Virus record (IMG/VR): IMGVR_UViG_3300030102_003270
Location: 21,686 to 85,685 of that record
Strand: one strand, 5' to 3'
DNA: 64,000 nucleotides
Source of the DNA: a virus
Under the pieces are notes generated by a model that saw only the letters and a list, made by a program, of their open reading frames with translations, made no database searches and was not told the origin of the DNA. This document shows positions 1 to 6,725 of this stretch, piece by piece; positions within the stretch are counted from its first letter, which is position 1; every line of letters starts with the position of its first letter. A program made the position numbers and the translations under genes.

Positions 1-1
1 T

Positions 2-136
2 ATACCAGTCAAAAACCAAGATACATGGCTTGCTTGGACTGGAATAAAACAAAAGATGTTAGAAAGGTCAGATGATGAAGGAATATGGGATATTACTGAA
101 GATAGGTATAAAAAATTAACCATGCAAATAAAGTAA
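2..136 (+). CDS. 3' end of an upstream gene (possible portal protein)
   Basis: An open frame enters from the left edge and stops at TAA 134-136, giving the last 44 residues of a protein whose start is outside the window. The fragment is hydrophilic and rich in Trp, Lys and Asp, with no motif I recognise. In tailed viruses the gene directly before the prohead protease is usually the portal protein, so portal is the likeliest identity. This rests on gene order only. Confidence 0.5.
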   Translation: MPVKNQDTWLAWTGIKQKMLERSDDEGIWDITEDRYKKLTMQIK

Positions 137-175
137 TAACGCTCAGTTCATATAGTAAAAGTAGGAAGTGTCCCT

Positions 176-1426
176 GTGTCCGAGTCAAAGTTACTTAAGT
201 CTGGAGATGATAACGAGTTTAATATTCTCAAATCAGATGATTTAATCATAGGTGGATATGCTTCAATAGAAATAGTAGACAAACAAAATGATTTAATTAC
301 ACTAAAAGCATTAGAAGAAGCAGTAACAAAATACATGAAAGATGCAAAATATAGAAATGTAATGTCAAACCATTCAAATGTTCAAGTAGGAGATGTAATA
401 GAAAAGTATAGAGATAAAAATGGTAATCTCCATAGAACACAAGTAGATGATGTAGGATTTTATGTTGTTATTAAATTAAGAGATGACATAGAAAAAGCAA
501 AAGAAATATCAAGAGGTATTAGAAAAGGAACATTACGTTCTTTTAGTATAGGTGGTCAAGCCTTAAGTAAAAGAAAAAAGTCTAATGAAGAATTAGGTGA
601 ATATAACGAAATTGACAAGTTAGAACTCCATGAAGTAACAATTTGTGAGAAGGGGATAAATCCAGAAGCAAAGTTTGACATTCTAAAAGAGGAGAAAGAT
701 AAAATGAGCGAAAAGTTGGAAAAAGCACTTGAGGAGTTGAACGGTCTTATGACGCAGTTGAACGAATTCAAGAAAGAAGAGTCCGACATGGACGACAAAG
801 AGAAAATGTCCATGAAGGAGAAAGACGAAGAGAAAATGTCCATGAAGGACAAAGACGAGGAGAAGATGGGCTATGAGTCTATGGATTCCGATGAGGAAGA
901 CGTTGAGATGATGGCTGAGAAAGACCTCGAAATGGCTGATATGGATGAAGCCGATATGGAAAGAAAGGGAAGAATGGGGCCAGAAGGCTTTGTTGAGAAT
1001 GCTGGTGCAGGTGAACCCGGACAGGGCAAAAAGCACGAACAAGCAGGTCAACTAGGTTCTCTCTACAAAGAGTGGTCGAATGATGAATTCTCCACACTAG
1101 ACCTTTCCAGTGAAAATGTGGAGAAAGCATACGAGGCTTTCAAAGCAGAACAGTTAGAGAAGATGGCTTATGATTCTCTAAAGGAGCAGTTCGCTGCAAG
1201 GTTCGCTAATGAGCAAAGTGTCCGAAAGGCCGAAGTAGCACGAAGCGAGTATGATGCAAAGAACGAAGTTGAAGCACTAAGAGAGGAATTTGCTACACTA
1301 AGGAAATCTCTTTCTGAGCAGACTGATACAATAGCAAAAGCACAGGCATTTGAAATGCCAGATGTTGATGTATCAGAAATGTCATGGGCCGAGATAAACA
1401 GTTTTGTTTCACAATATGAGGAGTGA
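176..1426 (+). CDS. HK97-type prohead protease with C-terminal scaffold region
   Basis: 416 aa from a GTG start, with AGGAAG seven bases upstream. Residues about 20-170 match the HK97/S78 prohead protease fold: a His in the NHSN segment, the catalytic-Ser strand 'SFSIGG', and the closing strand 'HEVTICEKGINPEAKF', the usual end of this domain. The rest is a scaffold-like tail. It has a helical segment at about 177-200, a Met/Lys/Glu/Asp repeat ('KEKMSMK', 'EEKMSMK') at about 200-260, and a charged helical C-terminus. Proteases of this type cut the scaffold and capsid precursor during head maturation. The gene sits directly before the capsid gene. Protease plus scaffold in one chain is common; here an internal start may also release the scaffold alone. 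Confidence 0.88.
   Translation: MSESKLLKSGDDNEFNILKSDDLIIGGYASIEIVDKQNDLITLKALEEAVTKYMKDAKYRNVMSNHSNVQVGDVIEKYRDKNGNLHRTQVDDVGFYVVIKLRDDIEKAKEISRGIRKGTLRSFSIGGQALSKRKKSNEELGEYNEIDKLELHEVTICEKGINPEAKFDILKEEKDKMSEKLEKALEELNGLMTQLNEFKKEESDMDDKEKMSMKEKDEEKMSMKDKDEEKMGYESMDSDEEDVEMMAEKDLEMADMDEADMERKGRMGPEGFVENAGAGEPGQGKKHEQAGQLGSLYKEWSNDEFSTLDLSSENVEKAYEAFKAEQLEKMAYDSLKEQFAARFANEQSVRKAEVARSEYDAKNEVEALREEFATLRKSLSEQTDTIAKAQAFEMPDVDVSEMSWAEINSFVSQYEE
704..1426 (+). CDS. Possible nested scaffold protein from an internal start
   Basis: In-frame ATG 704 (Met177 of the protease) is preceded by AGAGGAG at 688-694, nine bases upstream, a near-ideal ribosome binding site. It lies exactly at the boundary between the protease domain and the acidic, helical scaffold region. 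Translation from here would give a 240-aa scaffold, in the way lambda makes Nu3 from inside gene C. The site could be a chance match in purine-rich coding sequence. Confidence 0.45.
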   Translation: MSEKLEKALEELNGLMTQLNEFKKEESDMDDKEKMSMKEKDEEKMSMKDKDEEKMGYESMDSDEEDVEMMAEKDLEMADMDEADMERKGRMGPEGFVENAGAGEPGQGKKHEQAGQLGSLYKEWSNDEFSTLDLSSENVEKAYEAFKAEQLEKMAYDSLKEQFAARFANEQSVRKAEVARSEYDAKNEVEALREEFATLRKSLSEQTDTIAKAQAFEMPDVDVSEMSWAEINSFVSQYEE

Positions 1427-1431
1427 TTTAG

Positions 1432-2778
1432 ATGAGTGGATATATTAAGACAGTAAAAGATTTAGAGGCCGCAACCTATGGAATTAGAGGCGGTACAGGA
1501 AATACCCTACTGAAAGGTGCAGGTGTTGTTGGTGGATTACATACCGCCCATGACGCTGGAACATCTGTTTTGAGTACGGGTGCAGCAAGCGGATTAACTT
1601 CGCTATATAACACAATATTTGGACAGAAAGTTTGGTCTATGCTTAACCAAGAGGTTAATGCTTTGGCTATTCTTCCAAAGAGGCCATACACGTCAAGTGG
1701 ATGGAGAATACTAAAAAGCAGGGCATTTGGTGGAAGTGGTTCTACCTTTGACGTTGGTACAGGTGATTTTGGAGGGGCTGCTCCAAGAGCAGACAAGTTA
1801 GGTGCTGTTGAGGAGAATGCTGCAATAGGTGTAGGAAACCTATCGGCTGTTGCACCCGAATACACAACGCTGTTTACCAGCCCTAAGACCGTTGCACATC
1901 TGTTTGAGTTTTCTGAGATTGCTCTTGAGATGGCTAAGATTGACGATGGTGTAGGTGACTTAAGAGCCTTAATCCGTGAGGATATGGGTAAACACCACGC
2001 TGAAGTACAGAACAAGATGCTACTAATGCCTCTTGAGAAGTATGACGAAGCAAACACACTAACAGACCTTGGAAGGCAATATACTTCTTTGATGAAGGTA
2101 GTTGCTTCAAGTGCTGAGTTAGCAGCAATGCAGGATGCTTCGTTAATAGCAACAACGTCTGGCTCTACCCCAGATACCATAAGCAAGTTGTACGGTAACA
2201 ACGATAGGGACTTAGATGGTAGCGGTAACCCTACTGCTTCTTTCTTAGACGCAGAAGTTGATTTTGGTGCTGGATATGCTACGGCAAACTGTCGTGTTCT
2301 AACCTTAACTATCTTAAACGATATGCTAAGGCGAATCCGTCAAAACGGTGGTAGTCCAAAAGTTATCTTAACTGGATATGATACTATTCAGCATCTAGGT
2401 GACTTGCTACAAGCACAAGAGAGGTTCATGGACCGAAGGGAGATTATTCCTACGCACAACGGCGTAAGGGGTGTTAAGGGTGCAGAAGTTGGCTTTAGAG
2501 TCGCTACTTACTTTGACATACCAATTATTCCTTGTAAGGATATGCCAAGCACAGGTGAATCTACCTCAAACAGACTAAGTGACATACTGATACTTGATAC
2601 CGACCATCTTTGGATGAGCGTTATGAAGCCTACTCAGTATTTCGAGGACGGTATTGACAACGGCAACCCATTCGGTGTTGGAACATTAGGAAACAGGGCA
2701 ATGTATCGAACCATTGCTGAGACTGGTTGTTCCTTCTTCAAGGGCCAAGGTAAGATAACCAACCTAAAGAGTGCGTGA
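1432..2778 (+). CDS. Major capsid protein (HK97 fold, predicted)
   Basis: 448 aa, five bases after the protease stop, with GAGGAG overlapping that stop as ribosome binding site. The length, the Gly/Ala-rich N-terminus, the alternation of mixed strands and helices, and the position directly after a prohead protease/scaffold gene all fit an HK97-fold major capsid protein. No short signature motif exists for this family, so the call rests on gene order and overall character. The N-terminal 60-90 residues could be a delta domain removed by the protease. Confidence 0.82.
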   Translation: MSGYIKTVKDLEAATYGIRGGTGNTLLKGAGVVGGLHTAHDAGTSVLSTGAASGLTSLYNTIFGQKVWSMLNQEVNALAILPKRPYTSSGWRILKSRAFGGSGSTFDVGTGDFGGAAPRADKLGAVEENAAIGVGNLSAVAPEYTTLFTSPKTVAHLFEFSEIALEMAKIDDGVGDLRALIREDMGKHHAEVQNKMLLMPLEKYDEANTLTDLGRQYTSLMKVVASSAELAAMQDASLIATTSGSTPDTISKLYGNNDRDLDGSGNPTASFLDAEVDFGAGYATANCRVLTLTILNDMLRRIRQNGGSPKVILTGYDTIQHLGDLLQAQERFMDRREIIPTHNGVRGVKGAEVGFRVATYFDIPIIPCKDMPSTGESTSNRLSDILILDTDHLWMSVMKPTQYFEDGIDNGNPFGVGTLGNRAMYRTIAETGCSFFKGQGKITNLKSA

Positions 2779-2789
2779 GGTGATTAAGC

Positions 2790-3152
2790 ATGGCATTGGA
2801 ATATAGCGTAACATTACTTGCCGACCATAAGGGAGTTACACTTCCAAAGGCAGTAGGTGATGAATACGTTGTTGATGCTGTGATAGATGTAACCAAGGTA
2901 GTCGCAGCAGGGTCAGAAATCCCTGCTTCGGCCCTTGGCCTATCATCTATTCATTGTGTATCAATATGCGGTGATGACAACCCTAACAATAGCACAAATG
3001 ACATAGCAATTAAAGTGGTGATTAATTCTGCTGGTGCTTATGCAAGCGCAACATCGTTTGCTCTTAAGCACACTACTATGTCATCAGGTACTACGTTATC
3101 TAATGATGCTAATGGCGGTTCTGTTAGAGTAAGAGTGTGGGGCAATCTCTAA
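2790..3152 (+). CDS. Small head protein, possible capsid decoration protein
   Basis: 120 aa, 11 bases after the capsid gene. The GAGGTGAT just before the start is the extended Shine-Dalgarno sequence seen throughout this virus. The protein is rich in Val, Ala, Ser and Thr, looks mostly beta-stranded, has two Cys and ends 'VRVRVWGNL'. Small beta proteins directly after the capsid gene are often capsid-stabilising or decoration proteins. The role is inferred from position and composition. Confidence 0.7.
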   Translation: MALEYSVTLLADHKGVTLPKAVGDEYVVDAVIDVTKVVAAGSEIPASALGLSSIHCVSICGDDNPNNSTNDIAIKVVINSAGAYASATSFALKHTTMSSGTTLSNDANGGSVRVRVWGNL

Positions 3153-3170
3153 ATAAGTAAATGTGGCCTT

Positions 3171-3192
3171 TGCCCCTATGAAAGTAGGGGCA
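3171..3192 (+). terminator. Intergenic hairpin after the capsid block
   Basis: TGCCCCTA (3171-3178) and TAGGGGCA (3185-3192) form a perfect 8-bp stem with a 6-base loop in the 69-base gap between two head genes. A weaker GGCC/GGTC pairing extends it outward. There is no T-run, so it may be an RNA processing or stability element setting capsid transcript levels and not a true terminator. Confidence 0.45.
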
Positions 3193-3221
3193 TTGGTCAC
3201 TACACTAGAGGATGTATTATT

Positions 3222-3626
3222 ATGGCATTTTTAGAATTGAGTGAGAAAGGTAGTCCGTTGAAGGTTTTACACCCTAACGGAACAGAATATGTTTTTGAGC
3301 ATGGAAAGAAAACTTCTGTTTTGTTTCATTATGCAGTTGCCAAGATAGGCAATCCAGAATTCAAAGTAAGTTTTGAATTAAGTGATAAAGATGCTGTGGC
3401 TTCAGCATCAGATAATATCATTAATATCTTAAAAGACGAATTTGGTGTAAGTGGAAACAGAGAAGATTTAGTAAAAGCAATGTTTCCAGCATCAAAATCA
3501 AGAAAAACACCAAAGCCAGTAAAGAAGGCCGTTGCTCCTGTAAAGGCAACAACAACCAAAGTAACAAGTCCGGTAAAGAAATCACCAAGCAAGGTTGATA
3601 AGGACAATACTGTTTCAAGCAAGTGA
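3222..3626 (+). CDS. Virion-region protein with lysine/proline-rich basic tail
   Basis: 134 aa. Residues 1-85 form a mixed fold and residues about 90-134 are a low-complexity tail rich in Lys, Pro, Thr and Val ('KPVKKAV', 'SPVKKSPSKV'), like histone H1 tails. The start has AGAGG upstream. Placement between head genes suggests a minor head or head-completion protein, perhaps touching packaged DNA through its tail. I recognise no family. Confidence 0.68.
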   Translation: MAFLELSEKGSPLKVLHPNGTEYVFEHGKKTSVLFHYAVAKIGNPEFKVSFELSDKDAVASASDNIINILKDEFGVSGNREDLVKAMFPASKSRKTPKPVKKAVAPVKATTTKVTSPVKKSPSKVDKDNTVSSK

Positions 3627-3633
3627 GAGGACG

Positions 3634-3960
3634 ATGGAAATGGTCGCTGGATGTAATACAACAGGTGTGCTTACCGCCACTAAACTTTGTTACGTCGGAA
3701 AGGCTAGAATCGCATCTATCAAGGCGATGTCTGATGGTAGCACTGATTTTGATACTTCTGGTGGGGTAGCAGCAGGAAACATAGCAGTCTATGATTCCAG
3801 CACTGCCACTACAAGCGGAAAGAAACTCATCACCAAGATGTATGTTGAAGACGATGGAAAACCACATATGTATGACTTTGAGTTTCATGGTGCTATTATG
3901 GCAGAAGGCATCTATGTAGTAGTAACTGGCGACATACAATACTCCGTTGAATTCTTCTGA
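3634..3960 (+). CDS. Small beta-rich virion protein
   Basis: 108 aa from ATG 3634; ATG 3640 is equally possible. AGAGG (3626-3630) precedes both. A longer TTG start at 3595 would overlap the previous gene and has no binding site. The C-terminal pattern 'GIYVVVTGDIQYSVEFF' resembles the last strands of small beta-barrel structural proteins common in tailed-virus head clusters. Likely a capsid accessory protein; function unproven. Confidence 0.65.
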   Translation: MEMVAGCNTTGVLTATKLCYVGKARIASIKAMSDGSTDFDTSGGVAAGNIAVYDSSTATTSGKKLITKMYVEDDGKPHMYDFEFHGAIMAEGIYVVVTGDIQYSVEFF

Positions 3961-3968
3961 GTGATTGA

Positions 3969-4370
3969 ATGCCAGCATTAGAAAAAGAAACAAAACTCGT
4001 AATGACGATATTATTCGTCGGAGCGATAAGCGGAACAAACGTCTACTTCTACTCGAAGTATGGTGATATGATTGCCTTCAACAACTACGCTCATGCGTTG
4101 GTTTTCGGGCTTATGACCATTGGAGGAATACTAGTCATGAAGGCTATTTTTGACCTAGCCTTGAACGACTACATAGAGATGGCCTTACTAGACAGACGAA
4201 TTGCTGCCTATTGGTCTAAGAAACAAAGAGATGACCAGCAAAGGGAGAAGATTAGAGCCACTATGCAACAATATAGAATCCCTCAACAGTTTGCTCCACA
4301 ATTCAATCAACCAGTAGTAGAAGAGAACAGGCAGACCATCGCCCCCTCATTCTTAGCAAAATTAGAGTGA
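3969..4370 (+). CDS. Two-span membrane protein
   Basis: 133 aa, with GAGTGATT six bases before the start. Hydrophobic segments at about 10-28 and 40-63 should cross the membrane, followed by a charged helix and a Gln/Pro-rich tail. The next gene also encodes a membrane protein. Membrane proteins inside a capsid operon are unusual for a non-enveloped tailed virus. They could help DNA entry, hold lysis functions, or partner the GTPase two genes on. Function unknown. Confidence 0.65.
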   Translation: MPALEKETKLVMTILFVGAISGTNVYFYSKYGDMIAFNNYAHALVFGLMTIGGILVMKAIFDLALNDYIEMALLDRRIAAYWSKKQRDDQQREKIRATMQQYRIPQQFAPQFNQPVVEENRQTIAPSFLAKLE

Positions 4371-4374
4371 TGTC

Positions 4375-4596
4375 ATGTTAGATGCCATAGCGTTTGGTAT
4401 GGATGAGGGTTCTTTGGCATATGATATGCAAAGAGCGCATTCAGCAGACGTTTGGTTTCTAAGGGCTAGGTTTTATTTTTGGGGATTCATTGCATCAGTT
4501 ACTAGTTTTCTTGTTGGACATGGAATATCGTTATTTGGAGTTAATCTATATGAATCAGTCTGGGAGGGTCTTAAGGATTTCATCAGCCACCTATGA
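4375..4596 (+). CDS. Small single-span membrane protein
   Basis: 73 aa, four bases after the previous gene. One hydrophobic segment at about 31-56 is flanked by an acidic/charged N-terminus and a short amphipathic C-terminus ('ESVWEGLKDFISHL'). It forms a pair with the preceding two-span protein and lies just before a GTPase gene. A holin-like or membrane-anchor role is possible but not shown. Confidence 0.62.
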   Translation: MLDAIAFGMDEGSLAYDMQRAHSADVWFLRARFYFWGFIASVTSFLVGHGISLFGVNLYESVWEGLKDFISHL

Positions 4597-4605
4597 GGTG
4601 ATTGA

Positions 4606-5274
4606 ATGTCAGTAATGACAGGTTTTGTCATAATAATGGCAGAACAGATAGGACTTCTGTGGAAGAAACTTCATGCAGTATCTTTTGGAGTATATGGAGC
4701 CACCAAGGTAGGAAAGACAACATTACATCACCAATTAAGAACAAGGGGAGAAGTGCCACAGATAAAAGAAAGAACAGTTGGAAGAGGAAGGGCAACTAGG
4801 AAATCAATAAAGATAGATGGCGACCAGCACACAATCAAGACAGCAGACATAGGAGGAGAGACACTTTATTGGGGTGAATGGCTTAAAGACATGAAAAGCC
4901 GTAAAGTCAAATACATTATCTTCATGATTGATGATAGACATATGGATAAACACTATGATATTGAACAGCAGTTGTGTTGGACGTTTCTAGTAGATACAAT
5001 ATGTTCTCCTTATTGGGATGCTATAAATAGAAGACAGAAGAAAAAGAATCACGATTATCCAGTAGCAGTAGGATTATGGGCGAACAAATTTGATTTGTGG
5101 AAAGACAAATATGAATATGAAGACATACAGAAACACCCAATATTTGAATCATTCAAAGACGGTATGCAAAAATTAAACGATAAAGGAATACCTTGTTATA
5201 AGTATATAGTAAGTGCAAAATCAGACTCAGAAATGGTTTATCGTGGTGTAGCAACAATGATAGAGGATTACTAA
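4606..5274 (+). CDS. Ras/Arf-like small GTPase
   Basis: 222 aa with GAGGTGAT directly upstream. Guanine-nucleotide motifs appear in order: P-loop 'GATKVGKT' (31-38), a candidate switch Thr near 57, G3 'DIGGE' (81-85; Glu replaces the usual Gln), G4 'NKFD' (160-163) giving guanine specificity, and 'SAK' near 204 as G5. Order and spacing fit a full TRAFAC small GTPase. Glu85 may lower intrinsic hydrolysis. It sits between two membrane-protein genes and connector genes in the virion operon, so it may act at the host membrane or in head assembly. Both roles are inference. Confidence 0.8.
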   Translation: MSVMTGFVIIMAEQIGLLWKKLHAVSFGVYGATKVGKTTLHHQLRTRGEVPQIKERTVGRGRATRKSIKIDGDQHTIKTADIGGETLYWGEWLKDMKSRKVKYIIFMIDDRHMDKHYDIEQQLCWTFLVDTICSPYWDAINRRQKKKNHDYPVAVGLWANKFDLWKDKYEYEDIQKHPIFESFKDGMQKLNDKGIPCYKYIVSAKSDSEMVYRGVATMIEDY

Positions 5275-5342
5275 TGTCATATGATAACTGTTCCATGTCG
5301 CCGTATTGCTATTGTAAAACATGTAAGGAGAGAAAAGAATGA
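5274..5342 (+). CDS. 22-aa cysteine-rich micro-ORF
   Basis: ATG overlaps the GTPase stop by one base (TAATG) and its TGA overlaps the next ATG (ATGA), so it fills the gap between two genes exactly. The peptide has Cys at residues 6, 12, 14 and 17, a possible zinc-binding knuckle, and its 3' end holds the AAGGAG binding site of the next gene. It could serve only to couple translation. Confidence 0.5.
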   Translation: MSYDNCSMSPYCYCKTCKERKE

Positions 5343-6007
5343 CGATGAATTACCAACCGCCAAGTTTAATCGGTGCTACCAATGCAACGGTAGCCAACCC
5401 GTTTATGCCACCACTGAAGTTTGCTAGGGCTGCGGGTTCTATAATGACATATGAATTTAAGAGTGAAAAACCAAAGAAGCAAGTAAAGGAGATGCTAAAG
5501 GTTCTTTGGCCCGAAAGAAAGTCCTTTTTCAAAATACCATTTGGTTACAAATTTAACACTAAGGACAGATGTGTTGTCTGTGGAACTCATAAAATCTGGG
5601 ATAGGTCAGACCCTATGAGGCCACCTATACCACTTCACAAAGTAAAGAAAGGCTATCCAATGAGAGGGACTTATTGTGAAAAACATGCGGGATTGTATAT
5701 GCAATATGAAATGCTAGAACAACAGATAATCGCACAAGAGCATGGGCTAGAATTTAATCAATATATACCAAAACCAAAGATGCCCAAGATGCTACAATCT
5801 GCACCGCTAACTTCATTAAGGCAATCAGATATAGAGTCATTGTCTACGATAGGTTGGATGATACGACCACCTAAAATGTTAAATGAAACAAAAGAAGATG
5901 AGTTGTTCAGATTAACAATAGAAAGCCAGTCAATAAATACAAGAATAATAGAGTTGATGTCAACAGGCACACAAATAGTACAAAGAGAAATAGAAGAGGT
6001 GGAATGA
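5339..6007 (+). CDS. Zinc-finger virion-region protein
   Basis: 222 aa with AAGGAG upstream. A 'CVVC' pair near 80 and 'CEKH' near 113 suggest one structural zinc site. The C-terminal third is helical and acidic. Position between GTPase and connector genes suggests a minor head or head-completion protein. No family recognised. Confidence 0.68.
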   Translation: MTMNYQPPSLIGATNATVANPFMPPLKFARAAGSIMTYEFKSEKPKKQVKEMLKVLWPERKSFFKIPFGYKFNTKDRCVVCGTHKIWDRSDPMRPPIPLHKVKKGYPMRGTYCEKHAGLYMQYEMLEQQIIAQEHGLEFNQYIPKPKMPKMLQSAPLTSLRQSDIESLSTIGWMIRPPKMLNETKEDELFRLTIESQSINTRIIELMSTGTQIVQREIEEVE

Positions 6008-6008
6008 A

Positions 6009-6716
6009 ATGGGACTTTTTGGAACAAGCAATACAACATTGGCACAGCAGATAACACAACAAGGTGCTGCTGATTTCAAAGCAGTTAACAACTTGCTAAC
6101 GCTACAAGAGAATCATGTAGAGGAATTCTTCACGTATCATGGTGTGGAATTCATTACTGCATTTGAGAAATTATTAGAAGATGTGACTACTAGGGTGATA
6201 GCACAGATGCTTCCTAAACTAAAATTCATCAACAACACAAACGGTGATTTGGAAGTAGAGCAGAATGCACTGAGGGAGTTTGAAACAATAACTGCTGAGA
6301 ACATACAATTAGACATACAGGCTATTGTTTCTGCTGCGTTGAATACAGAAGTGGTCATGCAAAGGAAGATGGCTAAACAACAGTATCTAGAAGCACAAGG
6401 TTTCGCTACATCACAAATGCCACAGCAACAAACAATGCAACCACAAATGGGTATGCCAAACCAAGGAGGACTAAACCCCTCTCAAATAACAGGCGGTAAT
6501 CCTATAATGCAAGCAAATAATATGATAAATCAACAACAACAGGCATTCAACAATCCGTCTGGATATCCTGTTCCACCAGCAGGAACCGATACAATGGGTA
6601 ATCCATATTGGATAGACCCTGCTACCGGACAAGCAACATATACACCGCCGGGTTCTGGGTTAGGTCTAGGTGCAATGATTCAGAAAGGTGCTGCATGGGC
6701 GGCTTGGCTGGCATGA
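6009..6716 (+). CDS. Virion-region protein with Gln/Met/Asn-rich C-terminus
   Basis: 235 aa, starting one base after the previous stop. Residues 1-125 are helical. About 130-180 is low complexity rich in Gln, Met, Asn and Pro, and the end carries 'GNPYWIDPATGQATYTPP' and a short hydrophobic tail. The segment 'YWIDPATGQATY' resembles short Trp/Tyr repeats found in virion and cell-surface proteins. Likely structural; exact role unknown. Confidence 0.65.
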   Translation: MGLFGTSNTTLAQQITQQGAADFKAVNNLLTLQENHVEEFFTYHGVEFITAFEKLLEDVTTRVIAQMLPKLKFINNTNGDLEVEQNALREFETITAENIQLDIQAIVSAALNTEVVMQRKMAKQQYLEAQGFATSQMPQQQTMQPQMGMPNQGGLNPSQITGGNPIMQANNMINQQQQAFNNPSGYPVPPAGTDTMGNPYWIDPATGQATYTPPGSGLGLGAMIQKGAAWAAWLA

Positions 6717-6725
6717 GGCGGATAA

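Noticed and set aside
1476-2201. 241-codon leftward frame inside the capsid gene
   Set aside because: Antisense shadow; no start signal and no recognisable features.
3421-4038. 205-codon leftward frame crossing three small head genes
   Set aside because: Crosses several well-placed rightward genes with proper ribosome sites; Leu/Ser-rich shadow.
4602-4799. 65-codon rightward frame at the start of the GTPase gene
   Set aside because: Alternative-frame shadow; the GTPase frame has all motifs and the GAGGTGAT site.
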